Below are positions 16,230-24,587 of a stretch of DNA of 64,000 bases, in pieces. Source of the stretch: Gp1-AA122 sp035631655. GTDB lineage: Bacteria; Acidobacteriota; Terriglobia; Terriglobales; Acidobacteriaceae. The stretch covers positions 37,875 to 101,874 of the forward strand of contig DASQIH010000111.1 of NCBI GenBank assembly GCA_035631655.1, read 5' to 3'. Positions within the stretch are counted from its first letter, which is position 1, and every line of letters starts with the position of its first letter. Made by a program: the position numbers and the translations under genes. The notes under the pieces are model-generated. The model was not told where the DNA came from, did not search any database, and worked only from the letters and a program-made list of their open reading frames with translations.

Positions 16230-16532
16230 AGAGAACGCTCTTTGGCGGCTCGGGAAGCGACCCTTTTCGATACCGTCAACCACGAAGGCCACTTATTCCG
16301 AAGAATCTGGCTGTTGGTCTGAACCAATCCCACTACTGCCGGACACCTTGTCTGCATGCAAAAGATGCGGTGAATGGGCGTTGCGAGTCGCACTCAAAGT
16401 GGAGACAAAATGCAGAACACTTTGTGCCGATTGAGAGCGATGAACCCCGAATAGGAGCCCTTGACTCCGACTGTAAGCGCCTGAGAACATTGTACATTGC
16501 GAGTTTGAGAGCAATTGTTAAACCGTTATACC
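16230..16532. other. Gene-free debris between recombinase scar and tRNA-Ser fragment
   Basis: Only short overlapping frames with no recognisable motif. I see no gene here. Confidence 0.45.
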
Positions 16533-16566
16533 TGTATCGAGGGTTCGAATCCCTCCCTCTCCGCCA
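16533..16566 (+). other. 3' fragment of a tRNA-Ser gene (attachment-site scar)
   Basis: It contains a complete T-arm (GAGGG-TTCGAAT-CCCTC), the 3' acceptor strand CCTCTCC, discriminator G and CCA. The matching 5' acceptor (GGAGAGG) and the D and anticodon arms are absent upstream, so it is not a functional tRNA. A degraded similar piece (TTCGAGTCCCTCCCTC...CCA) lies at 16650-16672. Such 3' ends are what tRNA-targeting integrases duplicate. Confidence 0.7.
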
Positions 16567-16791
16567 GTCTTACCTCCGAGGTCCTTCGCTGCGCGCAGGA
16601 TTTCGGCAGCGGGCTCCCGCTTTCGTTGACGCCCGCTAAGCGCCTCAAGTTCGAGTCCCTCCCTCACGACCATTCGTTCATTTCAGAAATTCTGTGGAAG
16701 CCAGAGGTACAATTCTGCCTACCCAACGAAAGACGCGTTGGTTGGGGCTCCCGGCAAGATGTTCGACTGTCACTGACAATACGAGAAGACA

Positions 16792-17040
16792 ATGATGTTG
16801 GTATTCTCAAATGTGGTTCTACAGTGGAAACAAGTATTCTGTGGCTGTCTGCTATTGGGCGGGGTCTGGATCATTCTTCATGGATTAACGGCAGCGACCT
16901 TCACCGAGCAAGGAATAGGCTGGCTACCGAACCCGGAAAAAAGAAAGTTTGCGCCGAAGTGGTATCATCGCCTCATTATGGTCGCCGGTGGAATAGTGTG
17001 GGTGGTCTATGCGCTCCGTTGGCTACTGAAGCCGACTTGA
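16792..17040 (+). CDS. Small membrane protein of unknown function
   Basis: An 82-residue protein with two hydrophobic segments (VFCGCLLLGGVWIILHGLTAA and YHRLIMVAGGIVWVVYALRWLL) separated by a polar loop with TFTEQGIGWLPNPEKRKFAPKW. The clean two-helix topology and proline/tryptophan-rich loop suggest a real inner-membrane protein, though I do not recognise a family. The start could be either of two adjacent ATGs (16792, 16795); GAGAAG just upstream may serve as ribosome-binding site. It is flanked by mobile-element scars on both sides. Confidence 0.55.
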   Translation: MMLVFSNVVLQWKQVFCGCLLLGGVWIILHGLTAATFTEQGIGWLPNPEKRKFAPKWYHRLIMVAGGIVWVVYALRWLLKPT

Positions 17041-17357
17041 CGTTCAAGGTTCAGTGACGGCGGGTGGGCCATCTTAACCCTTGAACCGAAATTATGCACA
17101 GATTTCCGTCTCATCTGACGTGGAACCCTCCAGTGGCCCGCCTTTGCGGTTTTTGCAAAGGTGGGCAAACCAAAATGTGGGCACCAAATGCCGCCAGTCA
17201 AGCCTCCGCGAAGCGCTATACCGCCGAACCAGAGACCGATCTTCTCCCAACTTTCGGGGTTGGGGACGTCGATCCAGCCACTTGGGCCAGAAAAGTTCTG
17301 AAATCGTTCCGTAGGGCCCGCCATGTTTTCAGCTAGTTGCAAGCATTACCTGCCGTT
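17041..17357. other. Intergenic stretch without a supported gene
   Basis: A minus-strand frame of about 110 codons crosses it but overlaps the small membrane gene and shows no family motif. The repeated GGCGGGCCACTGGA-like text (rich in G/C runs) looks like intergenic repeat sequence. Confidence 0.4.
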
Positions 17358-18204
17358 TCACCTGCCGTTCAAGGCCAGCTTCACGATCTTGCCGTGTGCT
17401 GTGCGCATGTCAGCGGTCGCTGCGTCACCGTACACGTTCATGGTAGTACGGATGTCCGCGTGCCGCATTAAGCGTTGCTGCACACCGACAGGAGTACCGA
17501 CCGAATCAAGCCACGAGCGGTGAGTGCCGGAACACGTGCGAGCTAATGTGACCGATGCCAGCTTTGTCCGCTGCTTTTCGAAGTGCCTGCCAGACTCCCG
17601 CATAGGAGAACGGCAAACGCCCGATCTGCACAGGGGATGCAAACATCCAATCATCATTGGCTGAGAACTGGGTTAGTTGTTTCCACATCTTCAGCGCGTC
17701 CAGCATCTCAGGGTCAATTGGCATCGCACGCTGCGACTCAGGGGTTTTTACGTCATCAATTTTCTGATGGACTATCCCGCGTTCGATTCTGAGCCTGCCA
17801 TTTAACCAGTCAACGTCAGCCCACTTGAGAGCGAGTGCTTCGCTGATGCGCAGACCAAAGCAGATGCAGACTAGCGCGATTGTGTGGAATGGTTCCTCAA
17901 GCTGTCGGCATAACCGTTGGAACTCCTCCACGGTGAGCCTACGCTTCTGCCTCACACGCTTCGTTGCACCCTTGATGCTGACGAGTTCCATCGGATTACG
18001 CTGGACAGGCACGTCGCCACGCCACATGGCAAAGTCCCATAGAATGCGAACAAGTCCACGGATGTGAACTTTGCTTTTAGGTGCCAGCTTCAGCGATTGC
18101 AACCACAAGTCGAGTGGTCTGGCTTGTAGTTCCTGAATCATGCACTTGCCCCACTTCGGGATGATGTACTGATTCAGCCACGTGTTGTAACCACGCCGTG
18201 TCAT
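17358..18204 (-). pseudogene. Tyrosine recombinase (phage integrase), 5' truncated and frameshifted
   Basis: The minus strand encodes most of an integrase: the end of the core-binding domain (MTRRGYNTWLNQYIIPKWGKC), a catalytic domain with the first Arg box (FGLRISEALALKWADVD), the HxxR box (SSHVFRHS), and, in another frame, SWLDSVGTPVGVQQRLMRHADIRTTMN and the Tyr (VYGDAATAD). Comparison with the copy at 9208-9531 shows that two bases are missing within the codons for HSYRS near 17522, which shifts the frame. The N terminus is also short. It is therefore inactive. It lies 9 bp downstream of the large histidine kinase gene. Confidence 0.85.
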
Positions 18205-18213
18205 CGCTCGCTG

Positions 18214-21200
18214 TTACGCAACGGTTCTGTCCAGCACTCGCGCAACAGTTGCGATCAAAATCGCAGCATCATTTTCCAGCAACTTGTCCGACTTCTCCAA
18301 ATAGGCTGCAGCGCCCTGAGAGAGGAGTTTCTTTTTGTTTTTTTCGGATAATACGGTGAGGACAACGACCGGGATAATGCTGGTAGCAGGGTCCTTCTTC
18401 AGAGTTCGAAGAACTTCCGGGCCTGGGGCTTTCGGTAACAGCATGTCCAACAGAATCAGATCTGGTTTCATTTCCCTGGCCATTCGCAGCCCCTCGTCAC
18501 CATCCCCGGCGGTCTTCACGATGTATCCGGCGGCCGTGAGAATTCGGTCAATCGCTATTCGCATGAATTGGCTGTCATCGATAATGAGGATTTTTCGACT
18601 CCTGCTTAGCAGGAAGCGCACGGTGCGGGCGAGGGCATCAAGACTAAACGGTTTTTGCAGGAATTTTGCTCCGATCGAAGCGGCGTCGGTATCTAGAGCC
18701 CTGTCTGTATACCCCGACACAAGGACCACGGAGAGCCCTGGCCGCAACTCCAGTGCAGACTTTGCAAGTTCGAATCCTCCTAAGCCCGGCATCACGACAT
18801 CAGTGATCAGCACATGAATCCGCTTTTGATAGCTCTTGCAGAATTCCAATGCTTCATTCGCATTGGCAGCTCCCAACACCGTATAACCCTTGGATTCCAG
18901 ATAGACACGACTTACGTTGCGAAGGGCATCTTCATCTTCGGTTAAAAGGATCGTCTCGGTTCCGCCAGGCGTGGCTTGTGAAGGTTGTGAGCTCGGTTCC
19001 GTAACCGCCACATCGAGGCGCGGCAGATAAATCTTGAAAGTGCTTCCCTTGCCGAGGTCGCTATAGACCCAGATGAATCCGTTGCTTTGTTTCACGATGC
19101 CGTAAACAGTGGCTAATCCCAGTCCTGTTCCCTTGCCTTCTTCTTTTGTGCTGAAGAAGGGCTCGAAGATACGAAGTTGAGTCTCGGCGTCCATGCCCAC
19201 GCCGGTATCGCTGACGGCTAATAACACGTAACGCCCCGGCGGAACGCTAACTTCACGACGTTGGTGGTATGCCGTATCGAGTGTGACGTTCGCGGTTTCA
19301 ATGGTGAGGCGTCCACCTTTGGGCATAGCATCCCTCGCATTCACCGCCAAGTTCATGATGACCTGCTCAAGTTGACCGCGATCAGCCCGCACCATCCCGA
19401 GATTTGGATCGAACTTCGTTGCTATTTCAACATCTTCTCCCAACAGCCGCGGCAGCATCTTGCCCAAGTCTTTGACGACACTGTTCAGATCGATAATCGT
19501 CGGTTCGAGCACTTGTTTTCGGCTGAAGGCTAAGAGTTGCCGGGTTATGCTTGCGGCTCTCGAGCTAGCTTCCCGGATCTGAGTGAGATAGTCGGAGAGC
19601 TTTCTCGGGTCTGTTTGCGGGTCTTCCATGAGCTGTGCGTAACCGCTGATAACCATTAGCAGATTGTTGAAGTCATGGGCGACACCACCCGCCAATCGGC
19701 CGACCGCTTCCATCTTTTGGGCGTGTTCAAACTGCTTCTGGAGAGATCGTTGTTCGGTAATATCCTCCACAAAGACCTCGAATCCTCCCGGAAGTTCGTC
19801 GTCATCCGGCAGGCGTCGTCCACCGAGTCGCACTGTTAAGGTCTTCCCATCTCTACGCTTCCACTTGGCCTCGTGACCAACTTTGGGATCTTCGGATGCA
19901 TAATCGCGAGCCCGTTGCTGCTCTGTCGGAGTCAGATAAACATCTTTACCGGTATCGAGTCCTAGCACCTCATGCGGAGTTTGGTACCCAAGCATAGCCG
20001 CAAGTGCCGGGTTTGCCATGGCAATGTGGCCGTTCTGATCAACACGAAAAATGCCATAAGGCGCACTCTCACTAATTGATCGATACCTCGATTCGGATCG
20101 CCTCAACTGCTCCTCAGCCTTCTTGCGTTCAGTAATGTCAAGAAAAGTGACGACACTGCCTACAATTCGCTCATCGTGCCTTATAGGATAGGACCAATAT
20201 TCAGCGGGGAAACTGGTTCCATCGGCGCGCCACAGGACCTCGTCGGTTACATGCCCGCGCTTACCAACCCGAAAAGCCTGATAAATCTTGCATTCTGCGA
20301 CCGGATAAGGCCGCCCATCGGGTCGCGTGTGGTGAATCGTTGTATGCATGTCCTTGCCAAGTAGCTCGGATTCGTGACCATAGCCCAACATTCGAAGACA
20401 AGCAGCGTTGCACAGTGTGCACGCCCCGTTAAGGTCAATCGCGTAGATCGCCTCGGCCGTCGAGTCGAGCAGCAATTGCAACTGCTCCCTGCTTTCACGT
20501 ATCTCGGCTTCAACACGTCGTTGAGCTGTAACATCGTGCGCCAACACAAGCTGTGCTTGTGCGTGCCCGAAAGTGATTGGTTGCGAGCTAATCTCTACAT
20601 CGATAATGGTGCCGTCTTTTTTCTTGTGCCTCCACAATTGACTGTAAGATTCGCCCGCGTCTACTCGTGGACCTACAGATTTCAGAAAACGGTCCACATC
20701 CTCCCCCGGCCGTATGTCCTTCACCGTCATGGACAGGAACTCTTGGAGTGAGTACCCGTAGTGGTGGATTGCAGCTTGATTCACGGTCAGGAATCGAAGA
20801 GTCACTGAGTCAAAAACCCACATTGGATGGGGGTTCGCATGGAACAACAGGCGGTATTGCTCTTCGGACTCACGCAGTTCTTTCTCGGCCTGGTCGCGCG
20901 CCTGCCGCAGCTTTTGCTCTTCCAGAGCTCTTCGGACGGCAACAGGAAGGCGTTCCAGATTGTCTTTAAGGACATAGTCACTCACCCCAGCTTTTATGCA
21001 CTCTATGGCGACCTCGTCGCCCAGGGTTCCGGTGATCAAAACGAAAGGAATATCGCGCCCAGAGGACCGCACCCATTTGAAAGCATCCATTCCATTCCAA
21101 TCGGGCAGACGGTAATCGGCGAGGATGAGATCATACGTATGCGAACGTACGTGCTCCATGAAGTCGTCTGAAGCTCGTGCCAGGCTCGCTTCTACTTTGA

Positions 21201-21306
21201 GTCCTGAGCTGTTCAGCTTTCGTATGCACAGTTCGGCATCGGAGGGATTGTCCTCCAATACTAGAATCCTGATTGTTTCGCCAGGCGCTATAGTCGTTCT
21301 GGCCAT
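18214..21306 (-). CDS. Hybrid sensor histidine kinase with three receiver domains and three PAS domains
   Basis: A 1030-residue cytoplasmic protein. Order: receiver 1 (about 12-128, phospho-acceptor D64 in LILADYRL), PAS 1 (150-260), PAS 2 (270-385), PAS 3 (395-515), HisKA with H-box GGVAHDFNNLL (about 535), HATPase (G1 VSDTGVGMD; G2 GKGTGLGLATVYG), receiver 2 (LITDVVMPGLGG) and receiver 3 (LILLDMLLPKAPG). No transmembrane segment is present, so signals come from PAS ligands or from phosphotransfer to the N-terminal receiver. The start at 21306 (MARTTIAPGETIRILVLEDN) is chosen because the receiver follows directly and GAAGGGAG lies upstream; the open frame runs to 21525. It is downstream of another kinase gene in the same direction. 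Confidence 0.85.
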   Translation of the reverse strand: MARTTIAPGETIRILVLEDNPSDAELCIRKLNSSGLKVEASLARASDDFMEHVRSHTYDLILADYRLPDWNGMDAFKWVRSSGRDIPFVLITGTLGDEVAIECIKAGVSDYVLKDNLERLPVAVRRALEEQKLRQARDQAEKELRESEEQYRLLFHANPHPMWVFDSVTLRFLTVNQAAIHHYGYSLQEFLSMTVKDIRPGEDVDRFLKSVGPRVDAGESYSQLWRHKKKDGTIIDVEISSQPITFGHAQAQLVLAHDVTAQRRVEAEIRESREQLQLLLDSTAEAIYAIDLNGACTLCNAACLRMLGYGHESELLGKDMHTTIHHTRPDGRPYPVAECKIYQAFRVGKRGHVTDEVLWRADGTSFPAEYWSYPIRHDERIVGSVVTFLDITERKKAEEQLRRSESRYRSISESAPYGIFRVDQNGHIAMANPALAAMLGYQTPHEVLGLDTGKDVYLTPTEQQRARDYASEDPKVGHEAKWKRRDGKTLTVRLGGRRLPDDDELPGGFEVFVEDITEQRSLQKQFEHAQKMEAVGRLAGGVAHDFNNLLMVISGYAQLMEDPQTDPRKLSDYLTQIREASSRAASITRQLLAFSRKQVLEPTIIDLNSVVKDLGKMLPRLLGEDVEIATKFDPNLGMVRADRGQLEQVIMNLAVNARDAMPKGGRLTIETANVTLDTAYHQRREVSVPPGRYVLLAVSDTGVGMDAETQLRIFEPFFSTKEEGKGTGLGLATVYGIVKQSNGFIWVYSDLGKGSTFKIYLPRLDVAVTEPSSQPSQATPGGTETILLTEDEDALRNVSRVYLESKGYTVLGAANANEALEFCKSYQKRIHVLITDVVMPGLGGFELAKSALELRPGLSVVLVSGYTDRALDTDAASIGAKFLQKPFSLDALARTVRFLLSRSRKILIIDDSQFMRIAIDRILTAAGYIVKTAGDGDEGLRMAREMKPDLILLDMLLPKAPGPEVLRTLKKDPATSIIPVVVLTVLSEKNKKKLLSQGAAAYLEKSDKLLENDAAILIATVARVLDRTVA

Positions 21307-21442
21307 ACTGCTTGTGAGATACTCCCTTCGTGAATCGGGACGAAATTCGTAGCGACGCAGGTAAAGTTCAGCTCCGAATGGAAGACCTGTGTTTCCGCCG
21401 TCGTTGATATTCGGTTGATGACCTTGTTGTGCCCCATCCGGG

Positions 21443-22573
21443 TCATGAGGCTCCTTTAGGTTCGAGAGTGAAAAAGAATGTCGTACCTGAGCCAGGCGTC
21501 GATTGGGCCCAAATGCGTCCTCCATGCTTCGAGATGATCCTGTGCACGGTTGCTAAGCCGACCCCTGTGCCTTCGAACTCGTCCTGAAGATGAAGCCGTT
21601 GGAATACGCCGAATAGCTTGTCAGCGTATTTCATGTTGAGGCCCACGCCATTGTCGCGGATGAAAAACACGCGCTCACCGTCCAGTCTTGTTTCTCCTGC
21701 CTCTATAACGGCGTGGGTGCGATTACGAGTGAACTTGACTGCATTGGCAAGGAGGTTCCAGGCCGCTTGTCTGGTCAGAGCTCGGTCGCAATTTGCGTGC
21801 GACAAGGGGCCTATGCACCAGCTGACTTTGCGGTCGTGGATATCTGCTTGCAGGCTGGAAACAACTTCTTGGATCAAGGCCTGCAAATCTACGAGCTCGC
21901 GGCTGAGCGACTGCCGCCCTAAGCGCGCAAGGTTAAGTAAGGCATCCACCATTTGTGCCATTTGGGTGGTGCCGCGTCGAATCTGCTGCAAGCACCCCTT
22001 TTGGTCTGAGCTAAGGGAACTGGATGCTTCGTCCAGAAGAATCTTCGAGAATGCGTCGATTTGGCGCAACGGAGCACGAAGATCATGTGATACCGAGTAG
22101 CTGAATGCTTCCAACTCCTGATTCGAGGCTTCTAATTCGGCGAGTCTTGCCTGTAGTTCCAGATTCAGATTCCGAATCTCGTTTTCAGCGTGTTTCCTGT
22201 TGCTGATATCTCGAATCGCGGCAGTGACATATGTCTCATGCTCCAGTCCCAGAGGACTGAGGCTAATCTCAACTGGAAACTCGGAGCCGTCTTTGCGCAA
22301 ACCGTACAGCTCCAAACCGAGCCCCATTGGGCGGACACGCGGGTCTTGGAAAAATTCTTCTCGATGTCGAATGTGGCCAGCGCGATAACGTTCCGGGGTC
22401 AGCACTTCGACGCTTTTGCCAAGCAAATCCTCACGTGAGAATCCAAACAGCTTCTCGGTTTGCGAGTTGACCATGACAGTCAGCCCAGCTTGATCCACGA
22501 TTACCATCGCATCGGGGGCACATTCGAGCAGGTCACGAAAAGGCCGGAGGATTGCGAGGTTACGGTGTGTCAT
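21443..22573 (-). CDS. PAS-domain sensor histidine kinase
   Basis: A 376-residue soluble kinase. A PAS domain (about 10-130; LECAPDAMVIVDQAGLTVMVN, GLRKDGSEFPVEISLSPL) is followed by a coiled coil, HisKA with FSYSVSHDLRAPLRQID, and HATPase with FIRDNGVGLNMKYADKLFGVFQRLH and GTGVGLATVHRI. The H-box type resembles phytochrome-related and cyanobacterial kinases. No receiver is fused, so it probably passes phosphate to the adjacent multi-receiver hybrid kinase 137 bp downstream. The start at 22573 is a choice; the frame stays open to 22645. Confidence 0.85.
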   Translation of the reverse strand: MTHRNLAILRPFRDLLECAPDAMVIVDQAGLTVMVNSQTEKLFGFSREDLLGKSVEVLTPERYRAGHIRHREEFFQDPRVRPMGLGLELYGLRKDGSEFPVEISLSPLGLEHETYVTAAIRDISNRKHAENEIRNLNLELQARLAELEASNQELEAFSYSVSHDLRAPLRQIDAFSKILLDEASSSLSSDQKGCLQQIRRGTTQMAQMVDALLNLARLGRQSLSRELVDLQALIQEVVSSLQADIHDRKVSWCIGPLSHANCDRALTRQAAWNLLANAVKFTRNRTHAVIEAGETRLDGERVFFIRDNGVGLNMKYADKLFGVFQRLHLQDEFEGTGVGLATVHRIISKHGGRIWAQSTPGSGTTFFFTLEPKGAS

Positions 22574-22999
22574 GAATCGTTCTTGTCCGTACGCAGCCGT
22601 ACATAATGCAGTCAGGAGGCCATTCAGCGGAGTTCGCACGAGCACGGGTAACTTATTGCAGTAGTAACTTTTTCTGGCGTACGCCCAAGTTCCCCAATTG
22701 TGTCTACGTTACGGTGTGACGACGAAGAGCCGTCGGTTACGAACGGCCGACACTCTCCGTAGAGGCTCTCTCTGTTCTACGCACTGGGTGGAGAGAGTTG
22801 ACTGCTGGCATTCGATTGGGACATCAGCGAGGGCGAAGAAAAGGCGCAAGTGGCGCCAGCATGCCTGCAACCAGCTATAATCGCGGCGCATCTAGATTAG
22901 GGTGTTTAGAACCTGTCAGCCGGGGCAGTCGAAATCGATTGCTTGGCCCGCAGAAAGGGCCTGAGTTTGGCTGCTGCAAACCAAAGCCGCATAAGAAGT
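22574..22999. other. Divergent intergenic region, no gene seen
   Basis: 426 bp between the PAS kinase (minus) and the GAF-AraC regulator (plus). Short frames only. It must hold the promoters of both units but no convincing -35/-10 or operator could be fixed by eye. Confidence 0.4.
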
Positions 23000-24346
23000 G
23001 TGAATGACGGATTACCTCATGTCGACTGCGTCGACCTTGTAGTTCACAAGGACGCGTCCATCCCAGGAACCGAGGAAGTGTCGGATTCCTGGCGGCGTTG
23101 TCTAACCGCACATCATCTTGATCCGGGTAATCGGGCCGCACCGCACATCATCACAGAGCGGGAAATTCAGGCTTCTCGCGAGCCCCTGCACAATCTCATC
23201 CTGGATGCCCAAGAGGAAATCGATCGCCTGTATGCCATTGTGCGACCACAAGACTACGTGGTTCTGCTATGCAATAGCGACGGAGTAGCGATCCAGCACA
23301 GAGGAAACGAGTCCAAAGCGGACGATTTCAAGCACTGGGGGATCTGGCTGGGCGGTGTCTGGTCAGAGGAGGTGGAAGGCACCAATGGAATCGGGACTTG
23401 TATCGCTGAACATCGTCCCGCGATCGTACATCTGGGGCAGCATTTTCGGACACGGCACACTCACTTGAGCTGTGCGGGTGCCCCGATTTTCGATGCTCAG
23501 GGCAGACTGGCTGCCGTAGTGGATACGTCCTCCATGAGTCCACAGACTACGGAGCAGTCACTGTCCATGGCCATGGCTGCCACAAAACTATCTGCACGCG
23601 GAATCGAGGAGCGTTTGTTCCGCGAGCATTTTCGACATGCGTGGAACATCGCAGCTGCTCCGTCTGGCGATAGTGATCGAGCGGTTCTGCTCGCAGTTGA
23701 CAACGATCAAAGAATTCTGGGTGCAGACAACGTCGCTCGCAGTGTCTTCGAGCTGAACGACCAGAAACTGAATCGGGGACTCATCCTGGCGGCTATTTTT
23801 GAGTACGACCCTTCGCTTTTTCGCTGCAAAAGGATGCAGGATATTGCCGCTGGTCTGCTACGCACGGGAACGGAGGAGCCTTGGAGTGTCTTGATAACTC
23901 CTCCAGTCTGTGGGATGAGCGGCTGGTGTTCTCACACAGACGCCCTAATCCACTCACGGCCGCGGCTGGGCATGCTCGGGAACCTGCCGGCGTCACTTAC
24001 ACCCAATTTGAATCGGGGAGGCCTTTCACCCGCGCGCGCTACCCGCATCTGCGAATACATCGATTCGCATCTGCAGGACAACATAGCTCTTGAAGTACTG
24101 GCTGAAATTGCGCAATTATCGGTTCATCATTTTGCGCGTGCATTTCGACAATCGGTTGGGTTACCGCCCCATTCTTATGTAGTGCGCAGGCGAGTCCAGC
24201 GCGCACAGCAACTGCTGCGTAACACGGACATTCCCCTCTCAGAAATTGCGCTCATTGCAGGCTTCACCGACCAGAGTCACCTTGCCCGGCACTTCCGGCG
24301 AATTACGGGCGTTTCTCCTGGCCTGGCGCGCCGGAGACAACGGTAG
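23000..24346 (+). CDS. GAF-domain / AraC-type transcriptional regulator
   Basis: About 448 residues. The N-terminal two thirds resemble the sensory part of AcoR-type activators: SDSWRRCL at the beginning, then a GAF domain with VWSEEVEGTNGIGTCIAEHRPAIVHLGQHF and LSCAGAPIFDAQGRLAAVVDTSS. Instead of the AAA+ domain usual for AcoR, the C terminus (about 345-440) is an AraC-family double helix-turn-helix: ICEYIDSHLQDNIALEVLAEIAQLSVHHFARAFRQSVG...AGFTDQSHLARHFRRITGVSP. It should bind DNA and respond to a small ligand. The start is uncertain: GTG at 23000 or TTG at 22943. It is divergent from the kinase genes and precedes the sigma-54 activator. Confidence 0.8.
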   Translation: MNDGLPHVDCVDLVVHKDASIPGTEEVSDSWRRCLTAHHLDPGNRAAPHIITEREIQASREPLHNLILDAQEEIDRLYAIVRPQDYVVLLCNSDGVAIQHRGNESKADDFKHWGIWLGGVWSEEVEGTNGIGTCIAEHRPAIVHLGQHFRTRHTHLSCAGAPIFDAQGRLAAVVDTSSMSPQTTEQSLSMAMAATKLSARGIEERLFREHFRHAWNIAAAPSGDSDRAVLLAVDNDQRILGADNVARSVFELNDQKLNRGLILAAIFEYDPSLFRCKRMQDIAAGLLRTGTEEPWSVLITPPVCGMSGWCSHTDALIHSRPRLGMLGNLPASLTPNLNRGGLSPARATRICEYIDSHLQDNIALEVLAEIAQLSVHHFARAFRQSVGLPPHSYVVRRRVQRAQQLLRNTDIPLSEIALIAGFTDQSHLARHFRRITGVSPGLARRRQR

Positions 24347-24587
24347 AGGCTCAGGAACGGGCCTCAGACCTACGTCTCCTGCCGAAGTCGGAGACAACAA
24401 TTCAGCAAGAATGTACCGATTACGGCCTGTTTGTCCAAGACGCACAATCCCCTTCCTTGTGATCATCAGGCCATGTGGGGAAACAGCAGAATATGAACCT
24501 GGATGGTCACGCTGGCGTGATACCTCGCCTCCTTGATCAGCCGACACGATAACCTGAAAACGAAAGTTTCCCCCCGGGAGGAACAAT

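Noticed and set aside
17007..17342. 111-codon minus-strand frame
   Set aside because: Overlaps the small membrane gene and resembles translated intergenic repeat.
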